The notes: generated from the sequence alone by a model not told the origin. Positions 17,762 to 27,341 are shown, counted from the stretch's first letter. The stretch is DNA of 64,000 nucleotides from Niabella drilacis (GCF_900101395.1 NZ_FMZO01000002.1:199840-263839); one strand, 5' to 3'. Numbers and translations: made by a program.

Positions 17762-20365
17762 ATGAACTTAGGAAATTTTACAATTAAAGCAGCAGAGGCA
17801 TTTCAACAGGCCCAGCAATTGGCCTTTAATGCTAAAAATCCGAACATAGAGGTAGAGCATATATTAAAGGCGATCCTGGACCAGGAAGATTCGCCGGTCG
17901 ATTTTCTGCTCAAAAAAAATAATGTGACCATCAACCTGGTGCATGCCAAGCTCGATGAGCTGCTGGCCAAGCTGCCCACAACCAATGGAGAGCCGGCCCA
18001 GCAGATCAGCAGGGATGCCAATAGCGTGGTTTTGAGGGCCGGTGCTGCCCTAAAGCAATTCAACGATGAATTTATCACTCCGGAGCACCTGCTTCTGGCA
18101 ATTGTAGAGGGCAATGATGCGGTTGCCAAACTGCTTAAGGATGCAGGGCTTACGCAAAAAGGACTGGTAACGGCCATCAAAGATCTGCGGAAGGGGGGCA
18201 CTGTATCCTCACAAACGCAATCGCAGGAGTTCAATGCGTTAAATAAATATGCCAAGAACCTGAATGAACTGGCCCGGCAGGGGAAGCTGGATCCTGTAAT
18301 CGGCCGCGATGAGGAGATCCGGCGCACGTTGCATATTTTAAGCCGCCGTACCAAGAACAATCCCATCCTGGTAGGTGAGCCGGGTGTTGGTAAAACGGCA
18401 ATTGTGGAAGGGCTGGCGCACCGGATCATCAACGGGGATGTACCGGAGAATCTTAAATCGAAGATCATTTATGCGCTGGATATGGGGTTGCTGATAGCCG
18501 GGGCCAAATATAAGGGAGAGTTTGAAGAGCGGTTAAAGGCCGTGGTAAAAGAGGTCAGCGGCAGCGATGGGGAGATCATCCTTTTTATTGATGAGATCCA
18601 CACGCTGGTAGGCGCAGGCGGAGGTGAGGGGGCCATGGATGCAGCCAATATCCTGAAGCCGGCATTGGCCCGGGGTGAATTAAGAGCAGTTGGGGCTACC
18701 ACGCTGAATGAATACCAGAAATTCTTTGAAAAGGACAAAGCCCTGGAGCGGCGCTTTCAGAAGGTATTGGTAGACGAGCCCTCCGTGGATGATGCTATTT
18801 CGATCCTGCGGGGATTAAAGGATAAATATGAAACCCACCATCATGTCCGTATCAAGGACGAAGCCATTATAGCAGCAGTGGAACTTTCGCACCGGTATAT
18901 TACTGACCGGTACCTGCCGGACAAGGCCATTGACCTGGTGGATGAAAGTGCCGCTAAATTGCGGCTGGAGATGAACTCCATGCCCGAAGAGCTGGATCGC
19001 CTGAACAGGCATATCCGGCAACTGGAGATCGAACGGGAGGCCATTAAACGGGAAAATGATGAGGAAAAATTAAAACAGCTCAACACGGATATTGCCAATC
19101 TTTCCGTTGAACGCGATACCCTCAAAGCCAAATGGCAGGAGGAAAAGGAACTGGTAGAGAAGATCCAGGCGGGTAAGGCAAATATCGAAGACTATAAGGT
19201 GGAAGCGGAAAGGGCAGAGCGGAACGGGGATTATGGGAAAGTAGCAGAGATCCGGTATGGTAAAATAAAAGAAGAAGAAGCCCATATCATCCGGCTTACC
19301 ACAGAACTCAATAATTCAGCGGAAAGCCGTCTGTTAAAAGAAGAGGTGGATGCGGAAGACATCGCAGAAAGTGTGGCAAAAACAACCGGCATCCCCGTAA
19401 CAAAGATGTTGCAAAGTGATAAGGAACGCCTGTTACAGCTCGAAGCGCATTTGCACCAGCGTGTAGTAGGCCAGGATGAGGCTATAACGGCGGTGGCAGA
19501 CGCAGTGCGCAGAAGCCGTGCCGGGTTGCAGGATCCGCGCAGGCCCATCGGGTCTTTTATTTTCCTGGGTACCACCGGCGTGGGTAAAACAGAACTGGCA
19601 AAAGCACTGGCAGAATTCCTCTTTGATGACGAAGGTATGATGACGCGGATCGACATGAGCGAATACCAGGAAAAACATACGGTCAGCCGTTTGGTAGGGG
19701 CGCCTCCGGGATATATAGGTTACGAAGAAGGAGGGCAGCTGACCGAGGCCGTACGCCGGAAACCCTACAGTGTGGTGCTGCTGGATGAGATCGAGAAAGC
19801 GCACCCGGATGTGTGGAATGTATTATTACAGGTGCTGGATGATGGCCGGTTAACCGATAACAAGGGCCGGGTCGTTAATTTCAAGAACACCATTATTATA
19901 ATGACCAGCAATATCGGCAGTCATCTCATTCAAAATGCATTTGAGGATGTGAATGAAAAAAATGTAGATGAAGCCGCGGAAAAAGCAAAGGTTGAAGTGA
20001 TGAGCTTATTGCGCGAAACCATCCGCCCCGAGTTCCTGAACCGGGTTGACGAAATCATTATGTTCCATCCGCTGCTGAAAAGAGACATTGTGGATATTGT
20101 GAAGATACAGCTGGAAGCGTTGAAGAAACTGGTAGCCCAGAACGGTATCCAGCTCGAATTCAGCGATTATGCCCTGGAGTTCCTTGCGGAGCAGGGCTAT
20201 GATCCCCAGTTTGGTGCAAGGCCGCTGAAAAGGCTGATCCAGAAAGAGATCGTTAACCAGCTAAGTAAGCGGATCCTGCAGGGCGATCTGGACCGGTCGC
20301 GGCCGGTATTGGTGGATGTTTTTGACAATACCGTTGTTTTCAGAAACGATAATAAGAGCAGCTAG
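17762..20365 (+). CDS. clpB: ATP-dependent disaggregase ClpB
   Basis: ClpB is a cytosolic AAA+ hexamer that, with DnaK, pulls polypeptides out of heat-induced aggregates. The 867 residues match the family. They comprise a Clp N-domain (about 1-145), a first AAA+ domain with Walker [10 protein letters not shown] (near 204-212), a coiled-coil M-domain (about 400-525, rich in E/K/L and including [18 protein letters not shown]), and a second AAA+ domain with Walker [10 protein letters not shown] (near 602-610) and Walker [15 protein letters not shown] strong terminator lies 17 bp after the stop, so it is monocistronic at its 3' end. The M-domain distinguishes it from ClpA and ClpC. Confidence 0.97.
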   Translation: MNLGNFTIKAAEAFQQAQQLAFNAKNPNIEVEHILKAILDQEDSPVDFLLKKNNVTINLVHAKLDELLAKLPTTNGEPAQQISRDANSVVLRAGAALKQFNDEFITPEHLLLAIVEGNDAVAKLLKDAGLTQKGLVTAIKDLRKGGTVSSQTQSQEFNALNKYAKNLNELARQGKLDPVIGRDEEIRRTLHILSRRTKNNPILVGEPGVGKTAIVEGLAHRIINGDVPENLKSKIIYALDMGLLIAGAKYKGEFEERLKAVVKEVSGSDGEIILFIDEIHTLVGAGGGEGAMDAANILKPALARGELRAVGATTLNEYQKFFEKDKALERRFQKVLVDEPSVDDAISILRGLKDKYETHHHVRIKDEAIIAAVELSHRYITDRYLPDKAIDLVDESAAKLRLEMNSMPEELDRLNRHIRQLEIEREAIKRENDEEKLKQLNTDIANLSVERDTLKAKWQEEKELVEKIQAGKANIEDYKVEAERAERNGDYGKVAEIRYGKIKEEEAHIIRLTTELNNSAESRLLKEEVDAEDIAESVAKTTGIPVTKMLQSDKERLLQLEAHLHQRVVGQDEAITAVADAVRRSRAGLQDPRRPIGSFIFLGTTGVGKTELAKALAEFLFDDEGMMTRIDMSEYQEKHTVSRLVGAPPGYIGYEEGGQLTEAVRRKPYSVVLLDEIEKAHPDVWNVLLQVLDDGRLTDNKGRVVNFKNTIIIMTSNIGSHLIQNAFEDVNEKNVDEAAEKAKVEVMSLLRETIRPEFLNRVDEIIMFHPLLKRDIVDIVKIQLEALKKLVAQNGIQLEFSDYALEFLAEQGYDPQFGARPLKRLIQKEIVNQLSKRILQGDLDRSRPVLVDVFDNTVVFRNDNKSS

Positions 20366-20381
20366 ATAAAAAGCAAAACAG

Positions 20382-20409
20382 ATCCCCGCATTTCGCGGGG
20401 ATTTTTTTT
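20382..20409 (+). terminator. Rho-independent terminator of clpB
   Basis: ATCCCCGC / GCGGGGAT stem of 8 bp with a 5-nt loop (atttc), followed by eight T residues. It starts 17 bp after the clpB stop codon. Confidence 0.9.
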
Positions 20410-20613
20410 GCCTGAGCACCTGGAAAGTTCTGTTTTTATTTGATAGCCAGCTTTTTACGTAAGCCCTTTTTCTGCCGAAAAGAAAAAATTTGTAAGATGA
20501 AAAAAAAAATTATCTTCAACCGCTTTTTTGAGATATTTGTTGTATTTATGTGTTGATTTTTAAAAGTTTAAAAATCGAACCGCCTATCTAAACCAGATAA
20601 ATTTTTTAATTGT

Positions 20614-21234
20614 ATGAGTCTGAAGAAAGAAGCTGAGGAAATTATTGAGCCTAAGGACATCTTTGTAGGTAAGAAGGATGCGCCCGTAACTTTGATGGAA
20701 TTTGGAGAGTATGAGAGTGAAGAATGCGCAAAGGCCAACGAAGTTGTAAAACAGATTCTTGAAAATTACGACGGTCAGGTTAAACTTAATTTCCGCCATT
20801 TTCCTCAAACAAGAATTCATCAGCGGAGTTTAAAAGCTGCCGAATCAGCTATTGCTGCTGCGCAGGAAGGCAAGTTCTGGGAAATGCATAATGTACTGTT
20901 CCAAAACAGGCGCAATTTGGGTACTACCAGTTTAAAGCTGCACTCAAAAGAAGCAGGTGTTAATAATAAGAATTTCCTGGAAGACCTGGTAAACGGAACC
21001 TATGGATGGCAGGTGCAGGACGATCTCAAATATGGTCTTGACCTGGGGGTAAAAGAAGTGCCGACTTTTTTTGTGAACGGGCAGGTTGTAAAGGGAAAAA
21101 CCACGTATGCGCTGTTAAGCCAGGCTATTGATGAGGCCTTAAAAGGAGTGAAGAAAAAGCCCGCAGACAAGGCCAAAGCAAAACCTAAAGAAAGCGCCAA
21201 GGCCCCGGTAAAAACAAAGGTAAAAACAAAATAA
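20614..21234 (+). CDS. DsbA-fold (thioredoxin-like) protein lacking the first active-site Cys
   Basis: A 206-residue protein of the DsbA/thioredoxin_4 fold. The strand-helix DAPVTLMEFGEYESEECAKAN corresponds to the usual DYQCPYC active site. The first Cys is replaced by Ser35 and only Cys38 remains. The cis-Pro loop is intact (VKEVPTFFVNGQ). There is no signal peptide, so it should be cytosolic, where normal DsbA oxidase activity is not expected. The C-terminal about 30 residues form a Lys/Ala/Pro-rich tail (KKKPADKAKAKPKESAKAPV), which could contact nucleic acid or acidic partners. Related single-domain proteins occur fused to NhaA antiporters, but no such fusion is seen here. It sits between clpB and dnaA. 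Function is unknown. Confidence 0.8.
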   Translation: MSLKKEAEEIIEPKDIFVGKKDAPVTLMEFGEYESEECAKANEVVKQILENYDGQVKLNFRHFPQTRIHQRSLKAAESAIAAAQEGKFWEMHNVLFQNRRNLGTTSLKLHSKEAGVNNKNFLEDLVNGTYGWQVQDDLKYGLDLGVKEVPTFFVNGQVVKGKTTYALLSQAIDEALKGVKKKPADKAKAKPKESAKAPVKTKVKTK

Positions 21235-21323
21235 TTTTTTTTAATATACTTCCCGTCTTTCGGAATTTTTTACGTTATTGATCGTTGTCCCCCGCTACCG
21301 GAGAAAGGACGGAAAAAAAGAAG

Positions 21324-21368
21324 CTGAACGGCCGAAACCCTTTACTGTAAAGAGTTTCGGCCGTTCAG
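21324..21368. terminator. 45-nt near-perfect hairpin between the DsbA-like gene and dnaA
   Basis: The arms 21324-21345 and 21347-21368 pair over 22 positions around a single T, with one mismatch (C21339/A21353). The outer 15 bp (CTGAACGGCCGAAAC) are GC-rich and the inner 6 bp are CTTTAC/GTAAAG. No T-run follows on either side, so it is not a standard intrinsic terminator. It could act as a bidirectional barrier, an mRNA 3'-end stabiliser, or a structural element near dnaA. Confidence 0.6.
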
Positions 21369-21665
21369 GCTGTCAGGCTTTCCGCTTAACTGTTAAGCAG
21401 CACCCTGGGGGCTTGCAGGTTATTAAGAAGACAGCGTTATTTATGAATCCTGTGGTTTGATTGAAAAAAATTCAAGAAACAATCAGAAAAAATCGTTTTT
21501 GTACCATACGTAAAAAAAACAGGAGATTAAATTTTTTTTATGTTGAATAAATGTGGATATTCGCTGTCCCGCGAAACTTTTTTTATCGTTATGAGAAGAT
21601 GGTTTCTTGCTGGACTTTTAGGAGAAACATTATCGTAAATGCATCAATAAACTTGGTAACTTCTG
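21369..21665 (+). promoter_or_regulatory. AT-rich leader of dnaA with one DnaA-box-like site
   Basis: The gap before dnaA is strongly AT-rich with several A- or T-runs. TGTGGATAT at 21552-21560 is, on the minus strand, an 8/9 match to the DnaA box TTATCCACA. A single box could serve dnaA autoregulation. With no cluster of boxes, I do not call an origin here. Confidence 0.35.
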
Positions 21666-23099
21666 ATGGAGAAAAATGTCGAAAAAATCTGGTCTAATTG
21701 TTTAAAGATTATAAAAGACATTGTTGAGTGGCAGCACTATAAAACCTGGTTTGAACCTATAAAAGCAATTTCATTAAAAAATAATGTGTTGGTGATCCAG
21801 GTCCCCAGCCAATTCTTTTTTGAGTATCTTGAGGAACATTACGTAAATTTATTGGCTAAGACATTGAAGCGTGAGTTGGGAAAGGAGGCCCGTCTTGAGT
21901 ATCGCATTATGGTAGACAGCGGCAATAGTAAGAACAAACCGCTCACTATGGATGTTACAGGAACGGGATATAAAACCTATTCAAATAACGAAATGGATTT
22001 TCCGCTCGTGATCAACAACCCTGTAAAGAATCCTTTTGTCATCCCGGGCATTAAAAAGATGCAAATCGATCCGCAGTTGAACATCAATTATACATTTGAT
22101 GCTTATATTGAGGGCGATTGTAACCGTGTGGCCCGTCGCGCCGGGAAAACGGTGGCGGAAAAGCCGGGCGCTAATTCATTCAACCCGTTGGTGGTGTATG
22201 GCGGGGTAGGCCTCGGAAAAACCCACCTGGTGCAGGCTATTGGTAATGAAGTTAAGAAAACCCATCCCCACAAAATCGTACTTTATGTAAGTTCCGAAAA
22301 GTTCATTAACCAGTTTATGGACCACAGCCGGAACAATGCCATCAACGATTTCATTCATTTTTACCAGCTGATCGATGTGCTGATCGTGGATGATGTGCAG
22401 TTCTTCAGCAAAGCAGAAAAATCACAGGATGCCTTTTTTGCGATATTCAACCATTTGCATCAGTCGGGCAAACAGCTGATCCTTACTTCAGACAAATCAC
22501 CCAAAGACCTGGAAGGAGTGCAGGAACGCCTGCTGAGCCGCTTTCGCTGGGGCCTGAGCGCAGATCTTCAGATCCCGGATTATGAAACCCGTATCGAGAT
22601 CCTGGAGCGGAAAATGAAAACGGACGGGTTGGAAATGCCAAAGGAGGTAGTAAAATACATTGCTTATAATATTAACAGTAACGTACGCGAACTCGAGGGC
22701 GCATTGATCTCTTTACTGGCACAATCATCATTAAACAGGAGGGAGATTGATCTGGACCTGGCTAAGAAAGTGCTCCGGAACTTTATCAAATCATCCAGCA
22801 AGGAGATCACGATCGATACCATTCAAAAGATGGTTTGCGACTACTTTAATGTACCCTACGATAAGCTCCTGCAGAAAACCCGGAAGAGGGAGATCGTGCA
22901 GGCAAGACAGATCACCATGTACCTGGCCAAGTCCTTTACCAAGAACAGCCTCAAAACAATAGGAGAACATTTTGGCGGGCGGGATCATACAACGGTTATC
23001 CATTCCTGCCAGACTGTGAAGGACCTGATGGATACCGATGCCGTTTTCCGTGAAAACGTGCTGGAACTGCACCAGAAGGTGCAGCTGGCTGCCATGTAA
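21666..23099 (+). CDS. dnaA: Chromosomal replication initiator protein DnaA
   Basis: DnaA binds DnaA boxes and opens oriC for replication. The 477 residues have the N-terminal helicase-loading domain I (WSNCLKIIKDIVEWQHYKTWF), a variable linker, and an AAA+ domain III. Walker A is YGGVGLGKTHL (about residues 178-188) and Walker B is VLIVDDVQFF. C-terminal domain IV carries the DnaA signature GGRDHTTVIHSC (about 436-447) that recognises DnaA boxes. The ATG at 21666 gives the normal domain I start. The neighbours are not the usual dnaN/gyrB genes, as is common in Bacteroidota, where dnaA and the origin are often apart. Confidence 0.98.
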   Translation: MEKNVEKIWSNCLKIIKDIVEWQHYKTWFEPIKAISLKNNVLVIQVPSQFFFEYLEEHYVNLLAKTLKRELGKEARLEYRIMVDSGNSKNKPLTMDVTGTGYKTYSNNEMDFPLVINNPVKNPFVIPGIKKMQIDPQLNINYTFDAYIEGDCNRVARRAGKTVAEKPGANSFNPLVVYGGVGLGKTHLVQAIGNEVKKTHPHKIVLYVSSEKFINQFMDHSRNNAINDFIHFYQLIDVLIVDDVQFFSKAEKSQDAFFAIFNHLHQSGKQLILTSDKSPKDLEGVQERLLSRFRWGLSADLQIPDYETRIEILERKMKTDGLEMPKEVVKYIAYNINSNVRELEGALISLLAQSSLNRREIDLDLAKKVLRNFIKSSSKEITIDTIQKMVCDYFNVPYDKLLQKTRKREIVQARQITMYLAKSFTKNSLKTIGEHFGGRDHTTVIHSCQTVKDLMDTDAVFRENVLELHQKVQLAAM

Positions 23100-23172
23100 T
23101 TCTGCAGGAAACTTTTTCATATATTTTTAGTGAAATTGCGTATAAATTTTAGTTTATATAGTTGAGTTTCTC

Positions 23173-23180
23173 TATTTTTG
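23173..23180 (+). promoter_or_regulatory. Candidate -7 box for tRNA-Ser
   Basis: TATTTTTG matches the Bacteroidota -7 consensus TAnnTTTG exactly, 53 bp upstream of the tRNA. A -33 TTG at the canonical spacing is not evident, so the assignment is moderate. Confidence 0.4.
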
Positions 23181-23233
23181 CAGCCCCTGTAAGGGAAACG
23201 GCAAGAGACCGGAACAAAAGCTCTTATATTATT

Positions 23234-23322
23234 GGTGAGGTGGATGAGTGGCTGAAATCAGTAGTTTGCTAAACTGCCGTACGGGTTAAACTGTACCGCG
23301 GGTTCGAATCCCGCCCTCACCG
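23234..23322 (+). tRNA. tRNA-Ser (anticodon GCT)
   Basis: An 89-nt cloverleaf with a long variable arm, as expected for serine. The acceptor stem GGTGAGG (23234-23240) pairs with CCTCACC (23315-23321) and the discriminator is G at 23322. The anticodon stem GTAGT/ACTGC encloses the loop TTGCTAA with anticodon GCT at 23268-23270, reading AGC/AGU codons. The T-arm is GCGGG-TTCGAAT-CCCGC. The 3' CCA is not encoded. An intrinsic terminator follows directly. Confidence 0.96.
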
Positions 23323-23335
23323 CAAACAAAACAAG

Positions 23336-23358
23336 TGCTCCCTCCGGGAGCATTTTTT
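23336..23358 (+). terminator. Rho-independent terminator after tRNA-Ser
   Basis: TGCTCCC (23336-23342) and GGGAGCA (23346-23352) form a 7-bp stem with a TCC loop, followed by six T residues. Confidence 0.9.
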
Positions 23359-23952
23359 GTTTGTGCCCATAGCTGGTACAACCTGTATAATGGGTGCGGT
23401 TCAAATCATAAAAGACAGCCCCGCAATGCAATGCTTTGGGCTGTTTGCTTTTCCGGCCCTGTCAGGTTTATAAGATCATGCTATTTGAAGGCGCGTAAAC
23501 CGCCGTGTATTGATATCTCTGTAACAGCCTGTCGTGAAGAGCGCCCATTTTCCTGGTCCCGCAAATTGGAGAACCCCGATCTTTTGGCGAACAGGATCAA
23601 TGCATCTTTTAATAGAGAAAGGAATGAAGAACGCAAAAGGGTAAAGGGAAGGCAATTGGCCGGCTTTGACATTTGAAAAGCGTGCAAATTTATTCCCTGA
23701 ACCTGCATATCGTTTAATGCTCTGTTTGATGATGTGTGCTGATCGTTATCCTTAAAAAGAGTTGTGAAACCGGTACCGTCTTTTTGTTCATATGAATCTT
23801 ATGATAGACGATACAAAGTTGAACGTTGCGGACCTGAAAAAAGTTAAATGGGTTTAAGAACTACTTCGCCTGCGTATGCCCGGGCGCACAGGTGGGGAGG
23901 CAAGATCTGAATTGCTCCGGCGATTATAACATCCGTTCCTTAATTTTACGCT
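23359..23952. other. 594-bp intergenic region without a supportable gene
   Basis: Open frames exist here but none reads like a protein: their composition is irregular and no family motif is visible. A loose inverted repeat (ACAGCCC ... GGGCTGT, near 23414-23445) followed by T-rich sequence is the only structure seen. The region presumably carries the promoter of the GH43 gene. Confidence 0.5.
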
Positions 23953-25485
23953 ATGTATATTACCCGTTTGCTGTGCCTGATAGTTTTAGCTGCCGTTTTA
24001 AATATTTGCGCTGCAGCCCGCCCTGCCTTGCCGTTTGCTCCCTGTTCCCGGGCCGTAAAGGATACTGTTGAGCCGGTTATTCATGGAGATTTTGCAGATC
24101 CCTCGGTGATCCGGGTTGGCAACATCTACTATGCTACAGGCACTTCGTCGGAATGGGCACCGCATTACCCGCTGTTCAGATCCGGAGATCTTGTTCACTG
24201 GAAACAGTCGGGCTATATTTTCAATAAGGCTCCGGACTGGACATCATCATCTTTCTGGGCTCCTGAGTTATTGTATAGAAAGGGCACTTATTACGTGTAT
24301 TATACGGCGCGGAAAAAATCGGATGGCATCTCCTGTATCGGCGTGGCCACATCCGATGACCCGGAAAAGGGTTTTACAGACCGGGGTATTATAGTGGAGT
24401 TTGGCAAAGAAGCAATCGATGCTTTTATGGTGGAGGAAAACGGGGTATGGTATATTACGTTTAAGGCATACGGACTGGATAACCGGCCGATAGAATTGTT
24501 GGGGTATCAACTATCTGAGGATGGATTGAAGACCGTAGGTCAGGCTTTTATGCTGTTGCGGGATGACGACCGGAAAGGCATGGAGGGGCAGTGTATTGTG
24601 CGGCGCAATAATTATTACTATTTGTTGTATTCTGCCGGCGGCTGTTGCGGGCTGCAATGCAGTTATCATGTAAATGTGGCAAGGTCCCGGACTTTAAAAG
24701 GCCCTTACACCCGGTTTGAAGGGAATCCTGTAATGGCTGCTTTTGATGGCTGGAAATGTACCGGGCATGGTACGGTGGTAACGGGTAAGAACGGGGCTGA
24801 TTATTATCTTTTTCATGCTTACAATAACAGGACAGATGTGCATACCGGGAGGCAGGGGATGCTGGCCCGGCTGAACTGGGATACGAAGACGGGATGGCCT
24901 TCTTTTGATCCTGTTGCGGGTGAGCCGGTCAGGGACTTTTCAGATGATTTTTCCAAGGGATCCCTGGGCCCGGAATGGCAATGGGATTTCAGGCATACAC
25001 AACCCCTGGTCAGGCCGGGGAAAGGAAGGCTTTACCTGTCAGGAACGGCGGGCCTGGAAAACAGGACAGGTACCGCCCTTACAGTAAGACCTTATTATGG
25101 AAACTATGAAATGACAACGGCAGTCCTCAACCGCAACAGTGCGTTGAAAGGGCTCACTGTTTATGCCGATGCAGACCAGGCCGTTGGTATTGGCATTAAA
25201 AATGACAGCATCGAGGTCTGGTGTGTAAAAGATAATATCCGCCGGGTATTGGGCAGGGTTAAAGTAAACGGGCTGCCTACCTGTTATTTAAAAATGACGG
25301 TTACGGACGGGCAACGGCTCGGATTTTATTGGAGCGGCAACCAGCGTAGCTGGAATGAAGTGCGCGTTGCAGACGCCGGTATCTCGCAATTTTTGCCACC
25401 CTGGGACAGGAGTTCCAGGCCCGGGCTGCTGCAGCAGGGGACCGGCCCCGCGGCTTTCGGCTTTTTCCGGATCCGGTATTTTTAG
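23953..25485 (+). CDS. Secreted glycoside hydrolase family 43 enzyme (beta-xylosidase/arabinosidase type)
   Basis: GH43 enzymes hydrolyse beta-xylosides or alpha-L-arabinosides with inversion, using a five-bladed beta-propeller. The 510 residues start with a signal peptide (about 1-21). Catalytic candidates are visible: base Asp49 in HGDFADPSVI, pKa modulator Asp156 in EAIDAFMVEE, and acid Glu211 in KGMEGQCIVR. SSFWAPELLYRKGTYYVYY is the typical second-blade motif. The C-terminal about 190 residues (FSDDFSKGSLGPEWQWDF onward) resemble the concanavalin-like GH43 C-terminal beta-sandwich. It is not part of a SusCD operon and stands alone. A weak GC hairpin with T-run (about 25511-25537) may end it. 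Exact substrate cannot be read from sequence. Confidence 0.88.
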   Translation: MYITRLLCLIVLAAVLNICAAARPALPFAPCSRAVKDTVEPVIHGDFADPSVIRVGNIYYATGTSSEWAPHYPLFRSGDLVHWKQSGYIFNKAPDWTSSSFWAPELLYRKGTYYVYYTARKKSDGISCIGVATSDDPEKGFTDRGIIVEFGKEAIDAFMVEENGVWYITFKAYGLDNRPIELLGYQLSEDGLKTVGQAFMLLRDDDRKGMEGQCIVRRNNYYYLLYSAGGCCGLQCSYHVNVARSRTLKGPYTRFEGNPVMAAFDGWKCTGHGTVVTGKNGADYYLFHAYNNRTDVHTGRQGMLARLNWDTKTGWPSFDPVAGEPVRDFSDDFSKGSLGPEWQWDFRHTQPLVRPGKGRLYLSGTAGLENRTGTALTVRPYYGNYEMTTAVLNRNSALKGLTVYADADQAVGIGIKNDSIEVWCVKDNIRRVLGRVKVNGLPTCYLKMTVTDGQRLGFYWSGNQRSWNEVRVADAGISQFLPPWDRSSRPGLLQQGTGPAAFGFFRIRYF

Positions 25486-25710
25486 GGGTGGATCAACGGT
25501 TGCCCCGATTTGGGGGAGTTGACTCTTTCCCCTTTTTGCGGTTCTTATTTCCGGGGGATAGCGCGGCAGCCTTCAGCTCGTAGTGTTTATGCAGTAGGCA
25601 TACCGGTCCTGCCCGCAAAAGAAAATGCACAATAGATTTGCGGCGGCCCTGCCTTCAGATCTCAGATGGGAGCGCTGGGGGCGCGAGATCCTTCCACAGG
25701 ATTACCCTGT

Positions 25711-26022
25711 CTATAATATGGTTTCCAATTGTAAAAAGACAGGCACCAGGGCCCTTCCTTTTTCGGTTAAATGGTACTCGATGTGTAAGGGCTTTGGTTT
25801 GATGACCACCTTTTCCAGCAAACCTATTTCTTCCAGTTCTTTTAAAGCAAGGGACAATGTTTGCCTGTTTGAACCGTGGATTTGACGCAACAGTCCACTG
25901 AATCGTAAGGGTGCTTCAACGGCCAGGCGGAAGATTTCGGGTTTCCACTTGCCGGACAGCAGTTTCAGAAGCCCCTGCACAGGGCAGGTTCCCGCGTCTT
26001 GTGTCAAATTCCTGGTGGTCAT
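25711..26022 (-). CDS. HxlR family transcriptional regulator
   Basis: A 103-residue winged-helix regulator of the MarR-like HxlR family. The core reads TCPVQGLLKLLSGKWKPEIFRL and later RQTLSLALKELEEIGLLEKVV, the recognition helix and wing region. A single Cys13 in the TCPV motif is at the position where redox-sensing family members (for example YodB and HypR of Bacillus) carry their sensor thiol. The gene is divergent from a DsbA-family gene with 70 bp between starts, so it probably controls that gene and itself. The redox-sensing role is inferred from the family and the neighbour. Confidence 0.9.
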   Translation of the reverse strand: MTTRNLTQDAGTCPVQGLLKLLSGKWKPEIFRLAVEAPLRFSGLLRQIHGSNRQTLSLALKELEEIGLLEKVVIKPKPLHIEYHLTEKGRALVPVFLQLETIL

Positions 26023-26035
26023 AAATTTCTGACTT

Positions 26036-26067
26036 ATTGCAAAAGAATTTTATCCGGTGCATCTTTG
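26036..26067 (+). promoter_or_regulatory. Promoter of the DsbA-family gene
   Basis: A -33 element ATTG (26036-26039) and a -7 element CATCTTTG (26060-26067, 7/8 to TAnnTTTG) are spaced 20 bp apart, the normal Bacteroidota arrangement. The -7 box is 25 bp before the ATG. The divergent HxlR start is only 13 bp left of the -33, so binding here could affect both genes. Confidence 0.6.
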
Positions 26068-26092
26068 CACAAATATAAAATTAAATTGAGTG

Positions 26093-27019
26093 ATGCAAGA
26101 TCAGAATAATCCGCTTTTATGTGATCCGGCTGAAGGCGTTTGCGGCATACCTGCCGGAACCCTTAAAAAGGATGTTGTTATTCCCGGCACAAAGAAACCG
26201 GTTAAGGTTATTTATTTTACAGACCCGATCTGCTCTTCCTGCTGGGGGATAGAACCCCAGCTCCGGAAGCTGAAGCTGGAATATGGAGGCAATATAGAAA
26301 TAGAATACCGGATGGGCGGCTTGCTGCCCGATTGGAGCTATAACAGCGGCGGCATCAGCAAACCATCGGATGTAGCCCACCATTGGGATGAGGTAAGCGT
26401 TTATTATGATATGCCGATTGACGGGGACGTTTGGCTGGAGGATCCGCTGCCGTCGTCTTACCCGCCTTCCATCGCATTTAAAGCCGCACAAATGCAAAGT
26501 AGCGAAAAAGCTGTTTTGTTTTTACGGACGATCCGCGAGATGGTCTTCCTTCAAAAAAAGAATATCACCCGGTGGGAACACCTGGAAACGGCAGCGCAAA
26601 AGGCCGGGCTAAATGCGGCACAGCTGAAAACTGATTTTGAAGGCAATGCAAAACTGCTTTTTGAAGAAGATCTGAACCTTGCCGGCACATTGGGCGTAAG
26701 AGGGTTTCCCACTATGTTCTTTATAGATCCATCAGGCAATAAGGAAATCGTATATGGTACAAAGCCCTATCCTTTTTATGAAACGGCGATCTTAAAACTT
26801 GATCCCCGGGCTGCCAGGGAAACGTACGGCAAAGACTGGGAAACCCTTTTTTCCATTTACCCCTCGCTTACGGCAAAAGAGTTCTCTGAGCTTTCGGGTA
26901 CGCCGCGGATGGAAAGTGAAACCCTGCTGAATGAACTGGTCGCAAAAGGATCTGTAGAAAAGCGAACGACCAAAAACGGTGCTATCTGGATGAAGGAAAA
27001 GCCTGCTGCCGGTATGTAG
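26093..27019 (+). CDS. DsbA family (FrnE/SpxH-like) thioredoxin-fold protein
   Basis: A cytosolic thiol-disulfide oxidoreductase-like protein of 308 residues from the ATG at 26093 (a GTG one codon upstream is also in frame). The active site CSSC is at Cys47-Cys50 in YFTDPICSSCWGIEPQLRKL. The cis-Pro loop is VRGFPTMFFID. Two further Cys (10, 17) lie in the N-terminal extension. The DPxCxWCWG-type context resembles FrnE and SpxH/YjbH proteins; SpxH is a ClpXP adaptor in Firmicutes, but no Spx is visible here. The C-terminal about 50 residues (ELSGTPRMESETLLNELVAKGSVEKR) look like a small winged-helix add-on. It is divergent from the HxlR regulator, suggesting a thiol-stress response unit. Confidence 0.82.
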   Translation: MQDQNNPLLCDPAEGVCGIPAGTLKKDVVIPGTKKPVKVIYFTDPICSSCWGIEPQLRKLKLEYGGNIEIEYRMGGLLPDWSYNSGGISKPSDVAHHWDEVSVYYDMPIDGDVWLEDPLPSSYPPSIAFKAAQMQSSEKAVLFLRTIREMVFLQKKNITRWEHLETAAQKAGLNAAQLKTDFEGNAKLLFEEDLNLAGTLGVRGFPTMFFIDPSGNKEIVYGTKPYPFYETAILKLDPRAARETYGKDWETLFSIYPSLTAKEFSELSGTPRMESETLLNELVAKGSVEKRTTKNGAIWMKEKPAAGM

Positions 27020-27341
27020 TGCCGTAACAAGGCCGGGCGCTGCGGTTGATGCTGTTGCATTAGCGCCCGGAGTCATTGGTGGCTCCTCCCGGGTTGTAGT
27101 ACATTTTTGGGAGCAGGATGAAATGAGAAATTCCTGACCCGGTGTTGGATTATTACCACACCTGTATGGCTGTTTTGGGAGCATTCTTTGAAAAATGAAG
27201 TACCGGCAGGCAGAAAAATGCTATGCAGTAAACAGGTCCTATACGGGCACGATCTACCCGGTTTGCAATAACGAGGATAGGGCAAACGCATCTAAATTGG
27301 GTAAAAAGAGCACACCCGGAGCATTTTCTGGCACTGTAAGT

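Noticed and set aside
21369-21665. Possible replication origin upstream of dnaA
   Set aside because: Only one 8/9 DnaA-box-like site was found. There is no cluster and no clear duplex-unwinding repeats. A GC-skew plot of the whole chromosome would be needed.
23381-23410. T-arm-like sequence (GGTTCAAATC) just downstream of tRNA-Ser, possible integration remnant
   Set aside because: There is no matching T-stem, acceptor arm or duplicated tRNA end, and no integrase or mobile gene nearby.
23335-23708. Open frames on both strands after tRNA-Ser
   Set aside because: The plus-strand frame starts within the tRNA terminator and both translations are compositionally irregular. No family motif is visible.
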